This document shows positions 25,705-35,597 of a stretch of DNA of 64,000 nt, piece after piece; the first letter of the stretch is position 1, and every line of letters starts with the position of its first letter. The notes under the pieces are model-generated. The model was not told the DNA's origin and did not search any database. It saw nothing but the letters and a program-made list of their open reading frames with translations. The DNA lies in contig NZ_CP113517.1 of NCBI RefSeq assembly GCF_024360925.2, positions 4,382,001 to 4,446,000 on the forward strand. The letters run 5' to 3'. Made by a program: the position numbers and the translations under genes. Origin of the DNA: Methylomonas rapida. GTDB lineage: Bacteria; Pseudomonadota; Gammaproteobacteria; Methylococcales; Methylomonadaceae.

Positions 25705-26188
25705 TGCAGTAAAGGAGTTGAAAATATGGACCCATTATCCCTGATTCAACAGTTCATGGGTAAATTGCAGTCCTGTTCTACCTAACACGTCAAATCACGC
25801 TACTCATGAGGCAAATAACACAGATTATTTACCAGGGACCTGGCATTTTGTCCTGTAAATCCAGATGAATCAGCCATTAAACAAGTTGGCACGAGTTTCG
25901 CTTATAGTATTGCAGGTGTCAGGGATTTTAAGTTCTCTCCCCCGTGAACATGGAAAATATAGATGCCAAGGAATAACCCGGATATTCGCATAGGGAATTT
26001 GTGTTTATCCGGGCAAGGACGACCCACTCGAGCGGCCATGCCGGCTTGCTCATGCGCATGCCGCGTAATCAGAACATCTTCCAGTCTATTTGCTTCCAAG
26101 CCATTCTCGACGATTCCGCTTTTCTTTCGCCAAGCTTGCGCTGTATGATCCCGGCAACGAATGCCCTCCACGAATCAACGGTCGCAAA
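25705..26188. other. Intergenic region between divergent mtgA and mepA
   Basis: About 480 bp with no convincing gene. It includes a 19-codon ORF (25726-25785) preceded by AAAGGAG, and open but characterless frames on both strands from about 25900. The frame that extends mepA upstream to 26090 has no signal peptide character and is not used. Confidence 0.5.
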
Positions 26189-27049
26189 ATGTCTTCATCG
26201 CGCAACATCGTCACTCCCGCCTTCTTCGTCTTATCGCTCTTCGCCTGCGCCAACGGATTTGCCGGCGAAACCGCGAAAGTTTGGGCGGCATTTACCACGC
26301 CGACAAACAGCCAGGTCGCTCAAAGCATAGGCAACTATACCAATGGCTGCATCGGCGGCGCCATGGCCCTGCCTCTGTTCGGCAAGGGTTATCAGGTCAT
26401 GCGCGTTTCGCGCAACCGCTATTTTGGTCACCCGTCGCTCGTTCAATTCATCGAGCGGCTCGGCCAAACAAGCGCCGACCAGCAGCTTGGCACACTATTG
26501 ATCGGCGACCTGGGACAACCGCGCGGCGGCCCAACCCCAAGCGGACACCGCAGCCACCAGACCGGACTGGATGTCGATATCTGGTTCATGCTGTCAAAAC
26601 ATGCCGATAATCAGATGCTGACGGAAAACGAACGTGAGACCTGGGCTGCAGCGTCGATGCTGGATGCGCATTCCGGCGGCGTGGATTATCGGCAATGGAC
26701 TCTTGCGCACGCAAAAATCCTCCAGATTGCCGCAAGCCAGCCGGAAGTGGAGCGTATTTTTGTCAATCCCCACATCAAACGGGAATTATGCAGAAACGAT
26801 GTGGGCCATTCCCGCCTATGGCTGAGAAAAATTCGCCCTTGGTGGAAACATGACGATCATTTTCATGTGCGCCTGAAGTGCCCCGATGACAATCCCTATT
26901 GCGCCGCTCAAGAGCCGTTACCGGGTGGAGATGGTTGCGATGCCAGCCTGGATTGGTGGTTTACACCGGATGCCGCCGCGCCCAAGCCCGCCAAGCCGGC
27001 GCCTCCGCCAAAGCTGCCTGCCTTGTGCGAACAAGTCATGCAGCAGTGA
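26189..27049 (+). CDS. mepA: Penicillin-insensitive murein endopeptidase
   Basis: A periplasmic LAS-family zinc peptidase that cuts D-Ala-mDAP cross-links in peptidoglycan. The 286-residue protein has a signal peptide (to about residue 26), then GHRSHQTGLDVDIWFM (zinc His and Asp), RNDVGHSRLWLRKIRP and HDDHFHVRLKCP (zinc His). Conserved Cys residues for disulphides are present. The ATG at 26189 starts directly before the signal peptide. It is convergent, with a 20-nt gap, with the TPR protein gene. Confidence 0.95.
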   Translation: MSSSRNIVTPAFFVLSLFACANGFAGETAKVWAAFTTPTNSQVAQSIGNYTNGCIGGAMALPLFGKGYQVMRVSRNRYFGHPSLVQFIERLGQTSADQQLGTLLIGDLGQPRGGPTPSGHRSHQTGLDVDIWFMLSKHADNQMLTENERETWAAASMLDAHSGGVDYRQWTLAHAKILQIAASQPEVERIFVNPHIKRELCRNDVGHSRLWLRKIRPWWKHDDHFHVRLKCPDDNPYCAAQEPLPGGDGCDASLDWWFTPDAAAPKPAKPAPPPKLPALCEQVMQQ

Positions 27050-27069
27050 CGAGATTAGCCGCGCATGGG

Positions 27070-27765
27070 TCAGTCTGGACTGGCCGATGCCGTGGTAAAC
27101 AATGCCTGAAATTTATTCTTACCGGCGTTGGACTTGCGCTGTTGCGTATTGGCCAACGCCAATTTGGCCTCATTTTGCAACTGGGTATCGGCAAAGACCT
27201 GCTGTTTCCGCACCGGCGCCTGCAAGGCTTTTTGAAAAAAGGCTTCGGCCTCGGCCTCGCGACCCTGCCGCAGCAAAAAGTCCGCATAAAAATAATTCGC
27301 GTCAATGCCGTTGGGATTGATTTTCAAGCTGGTCTTTAAAAGCCGCTCCGCCACTTCGTCATCCCCAAACGACACCGGCCAACCCGGCACCATGTAATAA
27401 AGCGTGCCCAGCGTCACGTAAGCGGCCCCATCCAGGGCTTTTGGATTGATTTTAATCGCGTCTTCCAGCAATTTTTTCGCTTTTTCCAGTGTAGAAAGCG
27501 CGGTCAGCGAGGATTCAAATGCCGCATTGGTGGCCATGATCGTGGCTTGCCAAATTTTGGGTTCCGCCGCATTGGGATGGCGCGCAACCAAATCCGCCGC
27601 CTGCCTCAATAAGGCAGGGTAGGTTTGCTTTTGTCGCGACTCGTCCGGTTGATAATAAGCCTCGGCCCACGCGCTTTCGATGCTGGAAATGGACGTATCC
27701 AGCTCGGAAGCCCTCAGTGGCGACATGAAAAGTAACAAAAAAACAACAACAGTGGCTCTATTCAT
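27070..27765 (-). CDS. TPR-repeat secreted protein
   Basis: A 231-residue protein with a signal peptide (VVVFLLLFMSPLRA) and TPR-like helices: AEPKIWQATIMATNAAF, AKKLLEDAIKINPKALDGAA, RLLKTSLKINPNGIDANYFY and ADFLLRQGREAEAEAFFQKAL. It resembles small periplasmic TPR proteins related to the TRAP-associated TatT group. An alternative ATG at 27789 would add 8 residues; neither has a clear ribosome site. Confidence 0.75.
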   Translation of the reverse strand: MNRATVVVFLLLFMSPLRASELDTSISSIESAWAEAYYQPDESRQKQTYPALLRQAADLVARHPNAAEPKIWQATIMATNAAFESSLTALSTLEKAKKLLEDAIKINPKALDGAAYVTLGTLYYMVPGWPVSFGDDEVAERLLKTSLKINPNGIDANYFYADFLLRQGREAEAEAFFQKALQAPVRKQQVFADTQLQNEAKLALANTQQRKSNAGKNKFQALFTTASASPD

Positions 27766-27819
27766 ACAGAAAATATAGTCCATTGTCATTCGGTTTTCAA
27801 GATGTGCGTTAAATTATTG

Positions 27820-28293
27820 TTATTTATTCCAATCTTTGTAGGGGCTTTTAGTCAAATTATTGTTGTAGTAGCGCAAATCGTGTGTAACTTCTTCGCCAAT
27901 CCAGTCCGGTTTTGCAAAGGATTCACCAATTTGCGACAACTCGACCTCAGCCACGATCAAACCGGCGTTGTCTCCCATGAACTCGTCGATCTCCCAGACA
28001 TGACCCGCGTGATGAACGAAGTGACGCATTTTTTCAACCAACGGTTTATGACACAACTCATCCAGAATCGCATGGGCGTCGCTCAGCGGGATTTCGTACT
28101 CGAATTCCTGCCTATGCGTGCCGATGGTAGCGCTTTTGATGTTCAGCCAGGCGTGACTATCCGAAATGCGCACCCGAATAGAACTCAACGGACTACTGCT
28201 GAGATACCCCTGTTTGTAATGCACGGAATGCTCGATTTCGTCGCGCCAGTTGTCGTTTGCCAGCAAAAACTTATGTTCAACTTCCAAAGCCAT
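27820..28293 (-). CDS. CYTH-domain protein (inorganic triphosphatase / class IV cyclase-like)
   Basis: A 157-residue single-domain CYTH (triphosphate tunnel metalloenzyme) protein. The N-terminal signature ExExK is present as EVEHK, with later RVRISDSHAWLNIKSA, EFEYEIP and EVELSQIGESF supplying the tunnel acids and bases. Similar stand-alone bacterial CYTH proteins hydrolyse tripolyphosphate (as characterised in Nitrosomonas europaea); a few make cAMP. Triphosphatase is more likely here. It is divergent from sodB. Confidence 0.88.
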   Translation of the reverse strand: MALEVEHKFLLANDNWRDEIEHSVHYKQGYLSSSPLSSIRVRISDSHAWLNIKSATIGTHRQEFEYEIPLSDAHAILDELCHKPLVEKMRHFVHHAGHVWEIDEFMGDNAGLIVAEVELSQIGESFAKPDWIGEEVTHDLRYYNNNLTKSPYKDWNK

Positions 28294-28335
28294 TGGATTT
28301 TCTCCAGAAAATAGTGATTTGCAATAATTCTTTAT

Positions 28336-28341
28336 TATAAT
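28336..28341 (+). promoter_or_regulatory. Candidate -10 box upstream of sodB
   Basis: A perfect TATAAT, within TTTATTATAATGC, lies 70 bp upstream of the sodB start in the sodB/CYTH gap. No good -35 lies at 17 bp, so the call rests on the -10 alone. Confidence 0.4.
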
Positions 28342-28411
28342 GCTTGGTTATTAGGGCAATGGCGAGAGCCTGCGCGCTAAAGTTGCTGTTCATTCACTCT
28401 GGAGAAATAAG

Positions 28412-28993
28412 ATGACTTTCGAATTACCTGCATTACCGTACGCAAAAGACGCACTGGCACCGCATATTTCCGCCGAAACCATCGAGTACCACTACGGCAA
28501 ACACCATCAAACCTATGTCACCAACCTGAACAATCTGGTTCCCGGCACCGAATTTGAAGGCCTGTCCCTGGAAGACATCGTCAAAAAATCCTCCGGCGGT
28601 ATTTTCAACAATGCGGCGCAAGTCTGGAACCACACCTTCTACTGGAACTGCCTGTCTCCAAACGGCGGCGGCGCGCCAACCGGCGGCCTGGCCAACGCCA
28701 TCGACAGAACGTTCGGTTCCTTCGACAAATTCAAGGAAGAATTCACCAAATGCGCGGTCACCACTTTCGGCTCAGGCTGGGCCTGGCTGGTAAAAAATCC
28801 CAATGGCACACTGGAACTGGTCAGCACCAGCAACGCCGGCTGCCCACTGACCGCAGGTCAAACCCCGATTTTGACTTGTGACGTTTGGGAACACGCGTAT
28901 TACATCGATTTCCGCAATCTGCGCCCTAAATATCTGGAAGCTTTCTGGGCCTTGGTCAACTGGGATTTCGCCAGCGCCAATTACGAGGCTTAA
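28412..28993 (+). CDS. sodB: Iron superoxide dismutase
   Basis: A 193-residue Fe-type SOD that dismutates superoxide in the cytoplasm. Metal-binding and signature regions are visible: [35 protein letters not shown] and [13 protein letters not shown]. The GGIFNNAAQ pattern favours iron over manganese. AGGAG-like GGAGAAATAAG precedes the ATG. A strong terminator follows. Confidence 0.97.
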   Translation: MTFELPALPYAKDALAPHISAETIEYHYGKHHQTYVTNLNNLVPGTEFEGLSLEDIVKKSSGGIFNNAAQVWNHTFYWNCLSPNGGGAPTGGLANAIDRTFGSFDKFKEEFTKCAVTTFGSGWAWLVKNPNGTLELVSTSNAGCPLTAGQTPILTCDVWEHAYYIDFRNLRPKYLEAFWALVNWDFASANYEA

Positions 28994-29010
28994 TTAGCTA
29001 AGCCCCAGCA

Positions 29011-29048
29011 AAAAAGGCCGGCATGATAAAAATCATGCCGGCCTTTTT
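29011..29048. terminator. Strong bidirectional terminator after sodB
   Basis: A perfect 12-bp GC-rich stem GGCCGGCATGAT / ATCATGCCGGCC with an AAAA loop is flanked by A5 upstream and T5 downstream. It would end sodB on + and lspA on -. Confidence 0.9.
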
Positions 29049-29093
29049 GATGCTTGCCGCAAACACATGTGCAAGCCAGCTTTCAGCTAGAAT

Positions 29094-29573
29094 TTACTGC
29101 AACACGTCAGCTTCCTTGCGACCCACACCAAAACTTTCCAACACCATCAAGCCCACACCGATACAAATCGCCGAATCGGCGATATTGAATGCGGGCCAAT
29201 GCCAGTCTTTATAGTAGACATCGAGGAAATCGATCACATAACCATAGGCCACCCGGTCGATCAGATTGCCGATGGCACCGCCCAATACCAGCGACAACGC
29301 AACCGCCAACAAGGTTTCGTGCTTCTGCAATCGGGCCAGCCAAACACCGATGATGCCACTCATGACCAACGCCAGACCGGCAAACAACCAACGCTGCCAA
29401 CCGCCGGCCTTGGCCAGAAAGCTAAACGCGGCGCCGGTATTGTGGGCATAGGTCAGATTGAAATACGGCAGCAGCGGAATCGAGTCATAAAGCTGCATCG
29501 TGGCATCGATTGCCAGCTTGCTGGCCTGATCCAGAATCAGCACCAGCAAGGATAACCACAACCACTTAAGCAT
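29094..29573 (-). CDS. lspA: Lipoprotein signal peptidase
   Basis: A 159-residue four-helix inner-membrane aspartyl protease that removes lipoprotein signal peptides. Catalytic regions [18 protein letters not shown] and [12 protein letters not shown] carry the two Asp residues. The start ATG at 29573 overlaps the last 8 nt of ileS, the usual coupled arrangement. The upstream extension in the same frame is ileS shadow. Confidence 0.96.
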   Translation of the reverse strand: MLKWLWLSLLVLILDQASKLAIDATMQLYDSIPLLPYFNLTYAHNTGAAFSFLAKAGGWQRWLFAGLALVMSGIIGVWLARLQKHETLLAVALSLVLGGAIGNLIDRVAYGYVIDFLDVYYKDWHWPAFNIADSAICIGVGLMVLESFGVGRKEADVLQ

Positions 29574-32397
29574 AATGCCGGGTCTCGCCGCTGCCGGCCA
29601 CGTTTTCCACGCAGCGCCCGCACAATTCCGGATGCTCGGCATGCTCGCCGACGTCGTAACGTTGATGCCAGCAACGCACGCATTTTTTGTGCTCGGATAC
29701 CAGCACCTTCAATTTGACGCCTTCCAGTTCGGTGGCAACCGCATCGTCCGGGCAGAATTGCATGTCGGCCACGCCGGCATTGGAGGTAATGAAGACGAAA
29801 TGCAGTTCGCTGGCTAGTTTGTTGAGCTCGGCCGCATAACTTTCGCCGCAATACAACTCGACTTCGGCATTCAGGGAGGCGCCAATCGCGCCCTGGCTGC
29901 GCAATTGCTCCAACTCCTTGCTGACGACCGTGCGCACGGCCATGACTTTTTCCCAGGTTTTTCCGTTGATGGCGGCATCGGCATCCAATGGAAACAAGCC
30001 CTCGTACCAGGTTTCCAAAAATACCGATTCGCTGCGCTGCCCCGGAATGGCTTGCCAGATTTCATCGGCGGTATAACTGATGATGGGCGCCAGCCAGCGC
30101 ACCATGGATTCGATGACGTGATGCATCGCGGTTTGCGCCGACCGCCGCGCCAGACAATCTTCCTTGGCGGTGTATTGCCTGTCCTTGATGATGTCCAGGT
30201 AAAAGCCGCCCAAATCGATGCTGCAGAAATTCAGTACTTTTTGGTAAATGACCTGGAATTGATAATCGCTGTATGCGGCCTTGATCTCTTCCTGCAATTG
30301 CCAGGCCTTGTCGACCACCCAGCGATCCAGAGCCAGTAAATCGGCTTTATCGACCGCATGTCGTGCCGGCTCGAACCCATGCAAATTTGATAGCAGGAAA
30401 CGCGCGGTATTACGTACACGACGATAAGCGTCGGAAGTGCGTTTCAAGATTTCGTCGGATACCGACATTTCGTAGCGATAATCGCTGCCAGCCACCCACA
30501 AACGTAACACGTCCGCACCCAGTGATTTCATCACCGTTTGCGGCAACACCACGTTGCCTTTGGATTTGGACATTTTTTTGCCCTCGGCATCGACGGTGAA
30601 GCCGTGTGTCAACACTTCCTTGTAAGGCGCAACGTCGTTCATCGCCACTGACGCCAGAAGCGAAGATTGGAACCAGCCGCGATGCTGATCCGAGCCTTCC
30701 AGATACAAATCTGCCGGGAAGCGCAGTTGTTCGCGGCGCTCGAGTACCGCGCCATGCGTTACCCCGGAATCGAACCAGACATCCAAGGTATCACTGACTT
30801 TTTCGTAATGCTCCGCGTCGGCACCAATCAGTTCGGCCGCATCCAGTTCGAACCAGGCGTCGATGCCCTGCTGCTCGATGCGTTTGGCCACCTGCTCGAT
30901 CAACTCGGGCGTTCTGGGATGCAATTCACCGGTTTCCTTATGCACAAAGAATGCAATCGGTACACCCCAGGTGCGTTGACGGGAGATACACCAATCGGGA
31001 CGGTTGACTATCATGGCTTCGATACGCGCCTGCCCCCAATCCGGCACCCAGTCGACGCGCTTGACCTCGTTCAACGCGGTATCGCGCAAGCCGTTTTTCT
31101 CCATCGCAATGAACCATTGCGGGGTGGCACGGAAGATGATCGGGGTTTTATGCCGCCAGCAATGCGGATAACTGTGCAACAAGGCATGATGATGAACCAG
31201 CTTGCCGCGCTCGCGCAGCACTTCCAGCACCTTGTCATTGGCACTGAACACATGCAGGCCGGCGAACAATTCGGTATTCGGCAGAAACACGCCGTTGCTG
31301 CCGACCGGATTATCCACCGGCAGGTTGTATTTCATGCCGACCACATAATCTTCCTGGCCATGGCCGGGAGCGGTATGCACCGCGCCGGTACCGGCATCGG
31401 TGGTGACGTGTTCCCCCAGGATGACAGGCACTTGCCGGTCGTAGAAAGGATGTTGCAGCATTTGGCCTTCCAGCGCGCTGCCCTTGCAATAGCCCAAAAC
31501 ATGATGCTCTCCGATGCCGTAACGCACCACGGCATCCTTCAACAAGGCTTCGGCCAACACCAGGCGTTCGGCCTGGCCGTCGATTTCGCATTGCACCACG
31601 GCGTATTCCAGCTCGGGATTCAACGCCACGGCCTGATTGGCCGGCAAGGTCCACGGCGTAGTGGTCCAGATGACCACCGAGAGCGGGCCTTGCCCCTCGT
31701 GCTCCGGCGCATGGTGGCAGCGAGCCATGAAGGCATGCTCATCGACGACTTGAAAGCGCACATCGATGGCCGGCGAATGCTTGTCTTCGTATTCGACTTC
31801 CGCCTCGGCCAACGCGGAACCGCAATCGGTACACCAATGCACCGGCTTCGCACCCTTGCTGAGATGGCCTTTGGCGGCGATTTTGCCCAGCGATCGGACG
31901 ATGTCGGCCTCGAAGGCAAAATCCATCGTCAAATACGGATTATCCCAATCGCCCAGCACGCCCAGACGGATGAATTCCTCTTTTTGAATGTTGACTTGTT
32001 TTTTGGCGTAGGCGCGGCATTCTTTACGAAATTCCGCCGGACTGACTTTGACCCCGGCCTTGCCGACATTTTTTTCCACCATCAATTCGATCGGCAAACC
32101 ATGGCAATCCCAGCCCGGCACATAGGGCGCATCGAAACCGGCCAAGGTTTTGGATTTGATGATGATGTCCTTCAATACCTTGTTGACAGCGTGACCGATA
32201 TGAATCGCGCCGTTGGCATAAGGGGGCCCATCGTGCAGCACAAATTTTGGCCGTCCGGCGCAATGTTCGCGGATTTTTTGATACAGCCGGTTTTCGTTCC
32301 ACTTTTTCAGCATCTCGGGTTCGCGCTGAGCCAGATTGGCTTTCATCGCAAACTCGGTTTTGGGAAGGTTGAGGGTAGTTTTATAATCCGTGGTCAT
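29566..32397 (-). CDS. ileS: Isoleucyl-tRNA synthetase
   Basis: A 943-residue class I aminoacyl-tRNA synthetase. HIGH-type motif [17 protein letters not shown] near residue 60, the editing domain in the middle ([19 protein letters not shown]), KKMSKSKGN near residue 605, an anticodon-binding helical region, and a C-terminal zinc finger (CVRCWHQR ... CGRC). It is upstream of and overlapping lspA. Confidence 0.98.
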   Translation of the reverse strand: MTTDYKTTLNLPKTEFAMKANLAQREPEMLKKWNENRLYQKIREHCAGRPKFVLHDGPPYANGAIHIGHAVNKVLKDIIIKSKTLAGFDAPYVPGWDCHGLPIELMVEKNVGKAGVKVSPAEFRKECRAYAKKQVNIQKEEFIRLGVLGDWDNPYLTMDFAFEADIVRSLGKIAAKGHLSKGAKPVHWCTDCGSALAEAEVEYEDKHSPAIDVRFQVVDEHAFMARCHHAPEHEGQGPLSVVIWTTTPWTLPANQAVALNPELEYAVVQCEIDGQAERLVLAEALLKDAVVRYGIGEHHVLGYCKGSALEGQMLQHPFYDRQVPVILGEHVTTDAGTGAVHTAPGHGQEDYVVGMKYNLPVDNPVGSNGVFLPNTELFAGLHVFSANDKVLEVLRERGKLVHHHALLHSYPHCWRHKTPIIFRATPQWFIAMEKNGLRDTALNEVKRVDWVPDWGQARIEAMIVNRPDWCISRQRTWGVPIAFFVHKETGELHPRTPELIEQVAKRIEQQGIDAWFELDAAELIGADAEHYEKVSDTLDVWFDSGVTHGAVLERREQLRFPADLYLEGSDQHRGWFQSSLLASVAMNDVAPYKEVLTHGFTVDAEGKKMSKSKGNVVLPQTVMKSLGADVLRLWVAGSDYRYEMSVSDEILKRTSDAYRRVRNTARFLLSNLHGFEPARHAVDKADLLALDRWVVDKAWQLQEEIKAAYSDYQFQVIYQKVLNFCSIDLGGFYLDIIKDRQYTAKEDCLARRSAQTAMHHVIESMVRWLAPIISYTADEIWQAIPGQRSESVFLETWYEGLFPLDADAAINGKTWEKVMAVRTVVSKELEQLRSQGAIGASLNAEVELYCGESYAAELNKLASELHFVFITSNAGVADMQFCPDDAVATELEGVKLKVLVSEHKKCVRCWHQRYDVGEHAEHPELCGRCVENVAGSGETRHYA

Positions 32398-32644
32398 GAT
32401 GGTATCGTGAGCGCTGCATGCAATCGTAAGTGAGAGTAGGTCGACTAAAGCCGAGCAACCAATCCGTAAGAGTTGCTTCGCATAGCCGTACGATTCTAAA
32501 TTCCGAGACTAAAAGCCGGATTCTATCACCAACTGCTTCAGCCTATAAACCTAAAGCTTTGGCCGGCTTGTGGCGCAAAAACCCATTTACAATCAATCCA
32601 GATTGGACAACTGTATTTCATCGCATTCAAGTTACGGAATTATC

Positions 32645-33232
32645 ATGAAAAGCCCAATTCTTCTGATCTGTCTAAGCTTTCCCGTGGCTAGCTGGGCCGG
32701 TGTTTATAAATGCACGGATGCCACGGGCAACACTCATTACCAATCGTCCCCCTGCACAGACGAAAGCAAAGCCGTGCAAATCAATACCAAGACAGGCAGT
32801 AGAGTCGATTTAACCGAAATAGAAAGCCGAAAAACCTTGGAAAACGAACAAAAAAAGCAGTTTGAGGCACAGAAACAGGCGGAAGAACACGTCCGACTCG
32901 ATGCCATAGCCCAGCGCAAGCACGCGGCCATACAGGAACACGAACTGACTCAGGCCATGATCAAGCAAAACCCCAACCAATTTTCCGCCTATGCGATTCC
33001 GCCCTACGACCCTGATAAATTGCCGAACTCGGTAAAACCGTTCGAGGAGCGATTGCCTGAAATAGAGAGATTCCGCCGCCTCGCGGCGCAAAAGGCGTTG
33101 GCAAGCGGAAAATGCCAACGTGTGGAAGCCGATGAATTGAACGCCAAAAGCACCCAGGAACAACTGATATTCCTGATCAATTGCAGCTCTGGCGCCAGCT
33201 ATTATTTTAACGAATCCGAATTGACAGAATGA
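32645..33232 (+). CDS. DUF4124-domain secreted protein
   Basis: A 195-residue protein with a signal peptide (ILLICLSFPVASWA) followed by the DUF4124 motif GVYKCTDATGNTHYQSSPC. A charged coiled coil (about 55-100) precedes a C-terminal domain with Cys residues (KCQRV, INCSS). DUF4124 occurs in many periplasmic proteins of unknown function. The ATG at 32645 is the only one that precedes the signal peptide directly. It overlaps the SDR gene start by 4 nt (ATGA). Confidence 0.85.
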   Translation: MKSPILLICLSFPVASWAGVYKCTDATGNTHYQSSPCTDESKAVQINTKTGSRVDLTEIESRKTLENEQKKQFEAQKQAEEHVRLDAIAQRKHAAIQEHELTQAMIKQNPNQFSAYAIPPYDPDKLPNSVKPFEERLPEIERFRRLAAQKALASGKCQRVEADELNAKSTQEQLIFLINCSSGASYYFNESELTE

Positions 33233-34065
33233 ATACAAATCCTCAAACCGTTTTCATCACCGGCTGCTCGTCCGGCATCGGCTATGTCACCGCCCAATTA
33301 TTGAAAGATCGAGGCCATCGTGTCATTTGCTCGGCCCGCAAGCAAACCGACGTCGAGCGCTTGATCGCCGAAGGCTTCGAGTGTTTACAGCTGGACTTGG
33401 CCGACTCCGCCAGCATCCAGCACGCCGTAAAACAGCTGAGCGAAATGACCGATGGCAAAATCGATGCCTTGTTCAATAACGGCGCCTTTGGTCAGCCCGG
33501 CGCGGTGGAAGATTTGAGTCGCGAAGCACTTAGAAACCAATTCGAAACCAATTTCTTCGGCACGCATGAATTGACCAATCTACTGATTCCGCTGATGCGC
33601 CGGCAAGGCCATGGCCGCATACTCTATAACAGTTCGGTGCTGGGATTCGTCGCGATGAAGTTCCGCGGCGCCTATAACGCCAGCAAGTTTGCGCTGGAAG
33701 GCCTGGCGGACACCTTGCGCCTGGAATTGCGCGGCTCCGGTCTCCACATCGTCTTGATAGAACCCGGCCCCATCGAAAGCCGTTTTCGCGCCAACGCATT
33801 CGCAATGTATCAAAAGTACATCGATCCCAACCGCAGTTGCCATAAGGCGACTTATCAGGCCATGGAAACACGATTGCAAAAACCGGGGCCGGCCGCGCCC
33901 TTCACGTTGCCGGCAACGGCGGTGGCTGAAAAAGTGATACATGCGCTCGAATCGAAACGTCCTAAGGCGCGCTATCGGGTTACCGTTCCGACATATTTGT
34001 TTGCCGGGCTGAAACGCCTGTTGCCAACGACCTGGCTGGACAGGATTTTGGCCAGCGTGGCTTGA
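33229..34065 (+). CDS. Short-chain dehydrogenase/reductase
   Basis: A 278-residue classical SDR. Cofactor loop ITGCSSGIGYVTAQLL, NNG at the end of strand 4 (LFNNGAFGQPG), catalytic Ser in LYNSSVLGF and YNASKFALEG (Tyr and Lys). The substrate cannot be inferred. Translation is coupled to the DUF4124 gene through ATGA. Confidence 0.93.
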   Translation: MNTNPQTVFITGCSSGIGYVTAQLLKDRGHRVICSARKQTDVERLIAEGFECLQLDLADSASIQHAVKQLSEMTDGKIDALFNNGAFGQPGAVEDLSREALRNQFETNFFGTHELTNLLIPLMRRQGHGRILYNSSVLGFVAMKFRGAYNASKFALEGLADTLRLELRGSGLHIVLIEPGPIESRFRANAFAMYQKYIDPNRSCHKATYQAMETRLQKPGPAAPFTLPATAVAEKVIHALESKRPKARYRVTVPTYLFAGLKRLLPTTWLDRILASVA

Positions 34066-34222
34066 ATCTCAATCTTGAATGTTCGGCATAAAAACAGCCG
34101 AATTGAACCACAAACATGCTATGAAACCATGGGAAACATGTTATTATGACCAGTGACATGTGGCACGCTTAAGTATTAAGGGTCATGTGTTCCTTATAAA
34201 AACAACTGCGAGGTTTCCATAC

Positions 34223-34609
34223 ATGAAAATTTTAAAAAGTGCTGTTATCGCTTGCTCACTGACCGTTGCCATGGGCGCATTCTCAACCGCAGCGGTTGCA
34301 GAATCCGATCCAGGTAGAATTACCTATGCCCCTGTCGACGCCATCAATGGGATTTCTGAGCGCGTAGCTGCTGCGGAAGCCGCTATCAATAACGGCGCTT
34401 CAGGCGAAGAAGTTGCGACTTTGATCAAAAAAGCCACCGATTTCAGCAAAGAATTGAATGCCAACGACAAAGTCGACAGAGCAAATTCAAAAGCCAAAGC
34501 TCATTTGAAAGAAGGCATCAAATCAGCTAAAGCGGGCAACATGGAAGAGACCAAAGCCCACATCAATGCAGCCAAAGAAATCCTTGCGACCCTGAAAGGC
34601 TTGCTGTAA
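34223..34609 (+). CDS. Small secreted helical protein of unknown function
   Basis: A 128-residue protein with a clear signal peptide (MGAFSTAAVA-ESD). The mature part is low-complexity alpha-helical, rich in Ala, Lys and Glu (SERVAAAEAAINNGASGEEV, then KAKAHLKEGIKSAKAGN and HINAAKEILATLKGLL). It resembles small periplasmic four-helix proteins; no catalytic residues are visible. It stands alone with its own strong terminator, which suggests an abundant mono-cistronic transcript. The ATG at 34223 is the family-like start. Confidence 0.82.
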   Translation: MKILKSAVIACSLTVAMGAFSTAAVAESDPGRITYAPVDAINGISERVAAAEAAINNGASGEEVATLIKKATDFSKELNANDKVDRANSKAKAHLKEGIKSAKAGNMEETKAHINAAKEILATLKGLL

Positions 34610-34627
34610 ATCTCTGGCCAAAAACAG

Positions 34628-34657
34628 AAAAGGGAGCTTACAGCTCCCTTTTTTTTT
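34628..34657 (+). terminator. Rho-independent terminator
   Basis: Stem AAAAGGGAGCT / AGCTCCCTTTT with a TAC loop is followed by an uninterrupted T-run to 34657. It is placed 20 nt after the small secreted protein gene. Confidence 0.92.
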
Positions 34658-34685
34658 ACCCCAGGCCCACCAAAAAAACACGATA

Positions 34686-35513
34686 TCACAGACAAAAATC
34701 CGTGTTTTCCAGTTGTTTTTCCAGCCAAACCAACAATTCCCTGCTGCTCCTCGGTTTTTCCTGCCCCCAGGCCATTGCCTCCTCGCCCCGCAACAACCGC
34801 CAACGCAACAACAAAGCCCGTAGCCGCAGCGAAGCAGTCAGGGAAAAATGAAACCGCTTCAGCAGCTGTTCGTACAAAGCCAAATCCAATACCGGAATAC
34901 GCTGCCGCAGACAGTTTAATTGTTCCAATATCGCTTCAATGGCATCGATACGCGCCGCCATCCAAGTCTCCACCCTCGTTTCATCGATGGCCGCAATCGA
35001 GGTCTCGGCGTTATCGGAAACTATTTTGACGACGTGAATCAATTCGCTCGAAGCACATTTGACCGCAAGCTCATAAAAACCGCTGGCTTCCATGTCGTAC
35101 AAGGCGTCTTCGACATAGTCCACCTGCGGTTTTGCGTGCGTAGTCAGAGGCGCGGTTTGACAGGGAGGAATGAATGGAAATTGCGGAAAAAAGCCGCGCC
35201 CTGTTTCGGCGTCGACAACCTTATCGGCCAGACAAATCGTTCCCGCCGGATAACGCGGGTGACCGGCGATGCCCACGTTGAGCAATATCGGCAATTCCGC
35301 ATAATCAGGGAATGAAGCCAGCGTATAGCCGACCGCGCCAGCCATGGCCTGCTTGCCAACGCCGCTAATCGTCAAAACCCTGTCCTTGCCGAAATAGATG
35401 GCGAACGGCTGCCCCTTGCCCGACAATTTTTTTAATTGCCAAGCCCGAATCAACGGCCGGGCTTCGCAAGCCAGCGCACAAAAAACAAAAACGGTAGGCG
35501 TAATCTCAGACAC
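34686..35513 (-). CDS. Nucleoside phosphorylase / nucleosidase family protein
   Basis: A 275-residue protein of the PNP/UDP phosphorylase superfamily. VGIAGHPRYPAGTICLADKV and the signature YDMEASGFYELA are clear; the N-terminus FVFCALACEARPLI is the first strand. The last ~100 residues are helical and Arg/Leu-rich, not typical of MTA/SAH nucleosidase. It starts with GTG and lies 84 nt downstream of the UPF0182 gene on the same strand. The substrate is unknown. Confidence 0.82.
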   Translation of the reverse strand: MSEITPTVFVFCALACEARPLIRAWQLKKLSGKGQPFAIYFGKDRVLTISGVGKQAMAGAVGYTLASFPDYAELPILLNVGIAGHPRYPAGTICLADKVVDAETGRGFFPQFPFIPPCQTAPLTTHAKPQVDYVEDALYDMEASGFYELAVKCASSELIHVVKIVSDNAETSIAAIDETRVETWMAARIDAIEAILEQLNCLRQRIPVLDLALYEQLLKRFHFSLTASLRLRALLLRWRLLRGEEAMAWGQEKPRSSRELLVWLEKQLENTDFCL

Positions 35514-35597
35514 TGGCGAATACCATATTGCTTCGACGCGCTTTCATGCCCAATTCGAACTCGCCGCTCCTACCCGTAGTTGAAATTCATGCATGGC

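Noticed and set aside
25726..25785. 19-codon ORF with a good ribosome site between mtgA and mepA
   Set aside because: Too short to support as a gene without conservation; could be a leader peptide or chance.
25902..26171. Open frame on the minus strand upstream of mepA
   Set aside because: No motif, no ribosome site, and atypical composition.
30667..32433. 588-codon open frame on the plus strand antisense to ileS
   Set aside because: It exactly mirrors the ileS coding region, shows no family-like motifs and has a His/Gln/Phe-rich composition typical of an antisense shadow.
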